From Acropora yongei (Eukaryota > Cnidaria > Anthozoa > Scleractinia > Acroporidae), in NCBI GenBank assembly GCA_014634225.1, contig BLFN01000345.1, forward strand, positions 2,820,812 through 2,831,144: a stretch of 10,333 nucleotides of DNA, given 5' to 3'. Numbering within the stretch: position 1 is the stretch's first letter; each line of letters starts with the position of its first letter. This document shows, piece after piece, positions 8,901 through 10,333 of this stretch. The position numbers and the translations under genes are program-made. The notes beneath the pieces are model-generated. The model had not been told where the DNA came from. It did no database searches and saw only the letters and a program-made list of their open reading frames with translations.

Positions 8901-9967
8901 AATTTTCGCGTTCATAAAATATTTTGCTCATAACAACAGGAGATGTGCTGGGGTTTACGCTACCCCAGCCCTGCCTGGGCAATGTTGGTCTCTGGGGAAC
9001 AGAAAAAATCAGGGTGCAAGTCAGCATTTGCTTGTGGGAACGGGAAGGGGGAGGGAGAAAAGTTTTAGTCATTTGAAATGTGTGTCTTGGATTGATGTGT
9101 GTACTCGATAGTTTATTAAATGTCTTGTCCAGGATTGCAATTTGTGTGTAATTTAACATGATGTGATTGGATAAGACTTGGTGAACGATATGAAGACTTG
9201 GTGAGCGAGTGATAGCAAGGAAGGATGTAAGAATGTAGGCCTGCAGCACGTACATACATCGGTTGAACAAATGAAAAGCAGCATGAAAGCACACAAAGCA
9301 AGATGATTCTTCACGTAATCAATTGCAAACAAAAATGCGAGTTTTGTCATCACATGCTCTATCTGACTTGACAAACAAACGGTTCATGACTTCAATGATC
9401 ACTTCTGTAGTAAATGTATGAACACTTATAGCAAAGACCGAACTCTTTCAAAAATTAAAAAATATGACATCCCTTTCCTTTGTTGTTGTGCCACTTGTTT
9501 TCCAAAGCTCTTCTACATACTCCTCAGCAATTTTGCTTTTCCAAACACAGTGTTCGCCAGATGGGTTTCAACTCTTTTAGTTTGGCGAAGAAGACTCTTT
9601 CCGAAAGAAAGATTTGTATGAACTCTTGTTGTCTTGTTTTGGAACCACCACTGTGTTTTCAAAACTCAAAGGGCATCAGCTTTTGCTGATTAACATTAAG
9701 TTGTATATGGCTACTTGATGTTCCTGTTTGTCTCAAACTAATGTTATTGCCTCTGTGTGACAAAGTGTCTGTGTATGGTCTTAAACATGCTTTTTTATAT
9801 TGAAATTTAAGGTGTGGTCTTCATCATCAAAGGCCACTTACGTCCCACGACAAGACCCTCTTCATCTTACACGACAGCCGCTAAAGCTGTCTGCAAGAAA
9901 GAAAGAGAATATAACCCAACCAATGGAAGTCGATGTTGAGCTTGCAGTTCACGCTGATTTAAAAAAG
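1929..9967 (+). CDS. PBRM1: Polybromo-1 (PBAF chromatin-remodelling subunit), internal part, 15 exons
   Basis: Fifteen exons (1929-2031, 2247-2300, 2449-2616, 3041-3092, 3812-3894, 4010-4074, 4234-4273, 5010-5096, 5817-5996, 6488-6579, 7030-7096, 7282-7353, 7458-7559, 8675-8749, 9812-9967) join without a stop into about 465 codons. Every intron starts GT and ends AG, and phases match at each junction. In window-protein numbering: bromodomain 5 at about 18-125, bromodomain 6 at about 131-240, a charged linker to about 295, BAH1 at about 296-425, then a basic/acidic linker. Diagnostic stretches are EYPDYYTLIKKPID, ACRYNEPDSQVYKDAL, YDDAVELQQLF, GNWFYRPEETFH, KFLEKEVFKSD and DEDVFVCESQYS; all align with vertebrate PBRM1 as I know it, in the same order. 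In the family the protein is the acetyl-lysine-reading subunit of the nuclear SWI/SNF complex PBAF. Vertebrate PBRM1 is roughly 1600-1700 residues, so about a quarter is here; both ends lie outside. Identity rests on remembered family sequence, not a search. Confidence 0.95.
2247..2300 (+). CDS. PBRM1: PBRM1 exon B: start of the bromodomain 5 ZA loop
   Basis: This 18-codon exon (DSHGRQLCLIFQKLPSRA) lies between acceptor ttacag (2241-2246) and donor gtaagt (2301), both phase 0. It matches the PBRM1 bromodomain 5 pattern of Asp-x-x-Gly-Arg-x-Leu, then Ile-Phe, then Leu-Pro-Ser-Arg, which runs into the conserved PDYY segment in the next exon. It is too short to stand out as an ORF and was found by joining frames between exons A and C. 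Confidence 0.92.
2449..2616 (+). CDS. PBRM1: PBRM1 exon C: core of bromodomain 5 with acetyl-lysine pocket
   Basis: The 56 codons begin EYPDYYTLIKKPIDMAKI and end CRYNEPDSQVYK, carrying the ZA loop, helix A, helix B and the BC loop. The pocket Tyr pair (PDYY) and the BC-loop Asn (AAT at 2590-2592, in RYNEP) are both present, so this bromodomain should be able to bind acetyl-lysine. The acceptor is ggcag at 2444-2448 and the donor is gtagtc at 2617, both phase 0. The open frame continues into both introns, so the Met at 2401 is intronic and not a start. Confidence 0.96.
2617..3040 (+). other. PBRM1 intron C-D
   Basis: A 424-base AT-rich intron with the (ATT)n microsatellite. Open frames here are low-complexity or intron read-through. 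Confidence 0.9.
2890..2944. repeat. (ATT)n microsatellite, imperfect
   Basis: About 18 units of ATT/TTA with G interruptions (gtt) near both ends. It would translate as poly-Ile/Val and explains a spurious open frame over it. Confidence 0.95.
3041..3092 (+). CDS. PBRM1: PBRM1 exon D: helix C of bromodomain 5
   Basis: The exon encodes DALSLARELLRKKNELV plus the first base of a Gly codon, forming the last helix of bromodomain 5 directly after SQVYK of the previous exon. The acceptor is ttttttgtag (3031-3040). The donor is gtgagc at 3093, leaving a phase-1 junction. Reading through the donor hits TGA within six codons, which supports splicing here. Confidence 0.93.
3093..3811 (+). other. PBRM1 intron D-E
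   Basis: A 719-base intron. It holds a 123-codon open frame (3226-3597) with no recognisable domain, and a 12-bp inverted repeat tttttgtttccc (3427-3438) / gggaaacaaaaa (3496-3507). No clear transposon ends were found. Confidence 0.85.
3812..3894 (+). CDS. PBRM1: PBRM1 exon E: linker and helix Z of bromodomain 6
   Basis: After completing the split Gly codon the exon reads EESKVPNMQEVVRKLLNALY then HSVLNHV. Vertebrate PBRM1 has the equivalent VPN...LIxxL segment at the start of bromodomain 6. The acceptor is the AG at 3810-3811 (tctataag), with a T-rich stretch just upstream; the donor is gtaagg at 3895. Combined with the previous exon the length is a multiple of three (52 + 83). Confidence 0.93.
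4010..4074 (+). CDS. PBRM1: PBRM1 exon F: bromodomain 6 ZA region, first part
   Basis: The exon reads DEEGRCFSDSLAEFSVLQNGV and ends in two bases of a Lys codon (donor gtgagt at 4075). DEEGRC-SDSLAE is a distinctive PBRM1 bromodomain 6 segment. The acceptor is weak by eye (acaataaag at 4001-4009), with its pyrimidine tract about 15 bases further up, but the protein match fixes it. The intron before it is only 115 bases. Confidence 0.92.
4234..4273 (+). CDS. PBRM1: PBRM1 exon G: 40-nt exon of the bromodomain 6 ZA region
   Basis: The first base completes the split Lys codon, then the exon reads PLSLLTIGEALRK. Vertebrate bromodomain 6 has a KPPLTFDII-type stretch here in place of the usual PDYY...IKxPMD. 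The acceptor is tttctcaag (ends 4233) and the donor is gtagct at 4274. The small size and the 2/1 phase make it easy for gene predictors to miss. Confidence 0.9.
4274..5009 (+). other. PBRM1 intron G-H
   Basis: A 736-base intron with a pyrimidine-rich stretch (about 4650-4765) and an 8-bp inverted repeat tctagatg/catctaga (4844-4851, 4867-4874). No coding or mobile element is recognised. Confidence 0.85.
5010..5096 (+). CDS. PBRM1: PBRM1 exon H: bromodomain 6 helices A and B
   Basis: The 29 codons begin GQYHRLDKFQEDMFAILEKA and end REISRSDTE, between acceptor ataacag (ends 5009) and donor gtgctg (5097), both phase 0. It aligns with the Tyr-Arg-x-Leu-Asp-x-Phe and Arg-Ala-Arg-x-x-Asn-Arg-x-Asp-Ser-Glu pattern of PBRM1 bromodomain 6. 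The Asn that normally contacts acetyl-lysine is Ser here (AGT, 5079-5081), and the preceding aromatic is Ile. This domain may therefore be structural rather than an acetyl reader. Confidence 0.95.
5097..5816 (+). other. PBRM1 intron H-I
   Basis: A 720-base intron. Nothing is recognised in it beyond an A-run near 5155. A minus-strand open frame at its 3' edge is only the reverse of exon I. Confidence 0.85.
5817..5996 (+). CDS. PBRM1: PBRM1 exon I: end of bromodomain 6 and charged linker
   Basis: The exon starts MYDDAVELQQLFVSQRDKL (helix C of bromodomain 6), then CKDGERFVSPAL, then a Lys/Glu-rich stretch (QELDEERKLKVEAELKEDK) likely to be helical or coiled-coil, as in the vertebrate linker before BAH1. 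The first ATG follows the acceptor ttacag directly and is internal, not a start. Two in-phase donors are possible: gtaaat at 5997, used here, or cag|gcaagt at 6015, which adds six residues (VNEMSQ) as a GC-AG intron. Open reading beyond 6014 has no PBRM1 likeness. Confidence 0.88.
5997..6487 (+). other. PBRM1 intron I-J
   Basis: A 491-base AT-rich intron, or 473 bases if the GC donor at 6015 is used. It has short ATT-rich tracts near 6120 and nothing else recognisable. Confidence 0.85.
6488..6579 (+). CDS. PBRM1: PBRM1 exon J: start of BAH domain 1
   Basis: The exon reads EVPVGDKACEREMWYNEIHV then QLGDYVFTTP, ending in two bases of an Arg codon. The val-x-leu-GDYVF motif is the first strand of a BAH domain and matches the VGDYVYVEP-type start of vertebrate PBRM1 BAH1. 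The acceptor is ttgcatag (ends 6487) and the donor gtagtg starts at 6580. Length 92 plus 67 of the next exon is divisible by three. Confidence 0.9.
6580..7029 (+). other. PBRM1 intron J-K
   Basis: A 450-base intron. A perfect 7-bp inverted repeat with a 5-base loop (tgaagac ctttc gtcttca, 6615-6633) is the only structure seen. Confidence 0.85.
7030..7096 (+). CDS. PBRM1: PBRM1 exon K: BAH1 strands
   Basis: After completing the split Arg codon the exon reads EEKSEPWIVLIEKLFKDSRG then EQ. The I-V-x-I-E-[KR]-L-[FW]-x-D-S-x-G-E pattern is the typical BAH segment found in PBRM1. The acceptor is tgtcttcag (ends 7029) and the donor is gtaagg at 7097. The open frame runs on into the intron for about 40 codons, but that tail is not BAH-like. 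Confidence 0.93.
7282..7353 (+). CDS. PBRM1: PBRM1 exon L: BAH1 core W-x-x-G-x-W-F-Y-R-P-E-E-T
   Basis: The 24 codons (WLSGNWFYRPEETFHSEHRK then FLEK) carry the most diagnostic BAH motif, WFYRPEET. It is nearly the same as the vertebrate PBRM1 BAH1 stretch ending KFLEKEVFKSD. The acceptor is attgtcag (ends 7281) and the donor is aag|gttggc at 7354, which departs from consensus at +3 to +6. Both junctions are phase 0. Confidence 0.95.
7458..7559 (+). CDS. PBRM1: PBRM1 exon M: BAH1, EVFKSD to VMYVKDF
   Basis: The 34 codons start EVFKSDVSSCVKLCHVLGKC and continue HVMYVKDFIKQTVE. Family members share E-V-F-K-S-D, then I/V-L-G-K-C, then V-M-[FY]-V-K-[DE]-[YF]. The acceptor is atttattcag (ends 7457) after a short 104-base intron; the donor is gtgaga at 7560. 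Both junctions are phase 0. Confidence 0.95.
7599..7632. repeat. perfect 12-bp inverted repeat, 10-base loop
   Basis: cagagttaatgg (7599-7610) and ccattaactctg (7621-7632) are exact reverse complements around cggatccccc. It may be a small fold-back element or the end of a decayed repeat; no flanking duplication was found. Confidence 0.85.
8041..8293. mobile_element. MITE with 42-bp terminal inverted repeats and TTAA ends
   Basis: The ends 8041-8082 and 8252-8293 are reverse complements over 42 bases with one mismatch, starting TTAAGGTGGCCGAACACAG. With TTAA as the target duplication the element is 245 bp, GGTGGCC...GGCCACC. TTAA targets suggest a piggyBac-type (or Kolobok-type) helper, but the GGTGG terminus is not the usual piggyBac CCC. 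It has no transposase, and the open frame crossing it is chance. The high arm identity implies recent activity. Confidence 0.88.
8294..8426 (-). mobile_element. Penelope-like 3' fragment or fold-back remnant
   Basis: The fragment directly abuts the MITE. It has short inverted ends ttacgattca (8298-8307) / tgaatcgtaa (8417-8426). On the minus strand it contains ctgaagata...gtgtcgaaacgtt, the signature shared with the 593-886 element though the rest differs, so it is a different family. No coding is seen. The boundaries are approximate. Confidence 0.5.
8310..8349 (-). ncRNA. hammerhead-ribozyme-like motif
   Basis: Minus strand: ACCC, CTGAAGA, a 17-base arm, GAA, ACGT, T, GGGT. The outer four bases pair, the core is intact, and the middle arm has only weak pairing (ACT/AGT). 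It is weaker than the 647-693 case. Confidence 0.38.
8675..8749 (+). CDS. PBRM1: PBRM1 exon N: end of BAH1 (DEDVFVCESQYS)
   Basis: The 25 codons start NFKDEDVFVCESQYSVRKKS and end FKKIK. The sequence is close to the vertebrate NFRDEDVFVCESRY...SFKKIK stretch, one of the best conserved parts of the protein. The acceptor is ccactttcag (ends 8674) and the donor is gtaatg at 8750, both phase 0. It follows a 1.1-kb intron holding the MITE and a Penelope-like fragment. Confidence 0.96.
8750..9811 (+). other. PBRM1 intron N-O
   Basis: A 1062-base intron. It has a G-rich patch (8940-9060) with a hairpin ctggggt/accccag (8948-8954, 8962-8968). There is also a two-copy 20-base tandem (aagacttggtga[a/g]cga at 9173-9188 and 9193-9208). 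Overlapping open frames on both strands show no domain. No complete mobile element is recognised. Confidence 0.85.
9812..9967 (+). CDS. PBRM1: PBRM1 exon O: BAH1 C-terminus and BAH1-BAH2 linker
   Basis: The 52 codons begin VWSSSSKATYVPRQDPL, matching the family [LV]W...[FY]VPR.xPL close of BAH1. They continue as a poorly conserved linker rich in Lys/Arg and then acidic residues (LSARKKENITQ, MEVDVELAVHADLKK). The acceptor is gaaatttaag (ends 9811), poor in pyrimidines near the AG, with a T-run about 10-20 bases upstream. The donor is gtaact at 9968, phase 0. BAH2 should follow beyond the window. Confidence 0.92.
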
Positions 9968-10171
9968 GTAACTTCCAGTGAACGTTATTCCATGCACATA
10001 TTCCGTGGTTTTCAATGATTAACATAGAAAAGAATTTAGAGGTGCTACAACGGCACCCAAAGAGCAAAAAATGTGTTTTTTGGTAGCAACAAAGTACACA
10101 AGGTTCTAGTTTCTAAAGAAACTGTAGTGCTGCGTCTATGAGAGAGTGAAACATGAAAATTTGTTTTAATG

Positions 10172-10203
<32 letters not shown>

Positions 10204-10217
10204 GAAACATTTAGAAA

Positions 10218-10251
10218 GCTGACACTTCGAGCGTTAGCCCTTCGTCAGAGC
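10218..10251 (-). ncRNA. decayed hammerhead-like motif
   Basis: Minus strand: GCT, CTGACGA, A, GGGC-TAAC-GCTC (a 4-bp stem with a tetraloop), GAA, GTGT, C, AGC. The stem III bases expected to be ACGT are GTGT here, so this copy is probably inactive. Confidence 0.4.
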
Positions 10252-10303
10252 GTCGTTTTGGCAGTAACACTTGTTTCTGGGTAGTTAATGCAGTGTTATC
10301 ATT

Positions 10304-10333
10304 GAGTTTCTATTTCTATTTCTATTTTTTTTT
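10304..10333. repeat. (TTTCTA)n simple repeat and T-run
   Basis: Three tttcta units followed by a run of T to the window end. It may be part of the adjacent retroelement. Confidence 0.8.

Larger units (their letters stand above)
9968..10333 (+). other. PBRM1 intron after exon O (runs off the window)
   Basis: Starts with donor gtaact and contains a Penelope-like fragment and a terminal (tttcta)n tract. No BAH2 exon is reached. Confidence 0.85.
10085..10333 (-). mobile_element. Penelope-like retroelement 3' fragment
   Basis: On the minus strand the text includes ctctgacgaagggctaacgc, then tcagctttctaaatgtttca and cggtggtaattcaaccttta. I recognise these as a very common coral/anemone repeat associated with Penelope-like elements. 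A palindromic agtttc-taaa-gaaact lies at 10108-10123. No reverse transcriptase is in the window. The right end is cut by the window, so the boundaries are approximate. Confidence 0.65.

Noticed and set aside
8851..9374. Cluster of overlapping open frames on both strands
   Set aside because: They overlap in several frames within an intron, share no family motif, and none has splice or codon support. A retroelement origin was considered, but no reverse transcriptase motif is visible.
9537..9664. Possible inverted termini ccaaacacagtg / cactgtgttttc
   Set aside because: They match over about 10 bases with a mismatch beyond, no flanking duplication was found, and the pattern is too weak to call an element.
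1..10333. A novel defence, mobile or biosynthetic system
   Set aside because: The coding content is accounted for by one conserved chromatin gene and the rest is intron with common repeat types; nothing supports a new system.

Overview
This is a eukaryotic genomic window, almost certainly animal and most likely cnidarian (a coral or sea anemone). The + strand holds the middle-to-3' part of one intron-rich gene: fifteen short exons whose splice junctions join into a single open frame of about 465 codons. The joined protein reads as Polybromo-1 (PBRM1/BAF180, the PBAF chromatin-remodelling subunit): most of bromodomain 5, bromodomain 6, a charged linker, and the first BAH domain with the start of the BAH1-BAH2 linker. 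Bromodomains 1-4 should lie 5' of the window, and BAH2 and the HMG box 3' of it. No start codon, stop codon or promoter of the gene is inside the window. The cnidarian assignment is inference, from the AT-rich introns, short introns between small exons, and repeat types I associate with coral and anemone genomes.

Layout. Positions 1-1928 are a presumed upstream intron carrying two mobile-element remnants: a Penelope-like fold-back element (593-886) flanked by a perfect 13-bp direct repeat, and a hAT-like non-autonomous DNA transposon (1009-1507) flanked by ACCAA. Positions 1929-3092 hold bromodomain 5 in four exons, with an (ATT)n microsatellite in its third intron. Positions 3812-5996 hold bromodomain 6 and the start of the linker in five exons. 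Positions 6488-8749 hold BAH1 in five exons; the 1.1-kb intron 7560-8674 contains a clean TTAA-flanked MITE (8041-8293) abutting a second Penelope-like fragment (8294-8426). Exon 15 (9812-9967) carries the BAH1-BAH2 linker. Positions 9968-10333 are intron and include a third Penelope-like fragment on the minus strand.

The gene's domains fit its known job: the bromodomains read acetyl-lysine on histones, and the BAH domains mediate protein or nucleosome contacts that help place the PBAF complex on chromatin. I saw no previously undescribed system. The most notable points are the loss of the acetyl-lysine-binding Asn in bromodomain 6 (Ser at 5079-5081), a possible GC-AG donor or 18-nt alternative donor at exon 9, and three unrelated repeat fragments, all on the minus strand, that share a hammerhead-ribozyme-like core (CTGANGA ... 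GAA, with complementary flanks). No tRNA, rRNA, CRISPR or bacterial feature is present.
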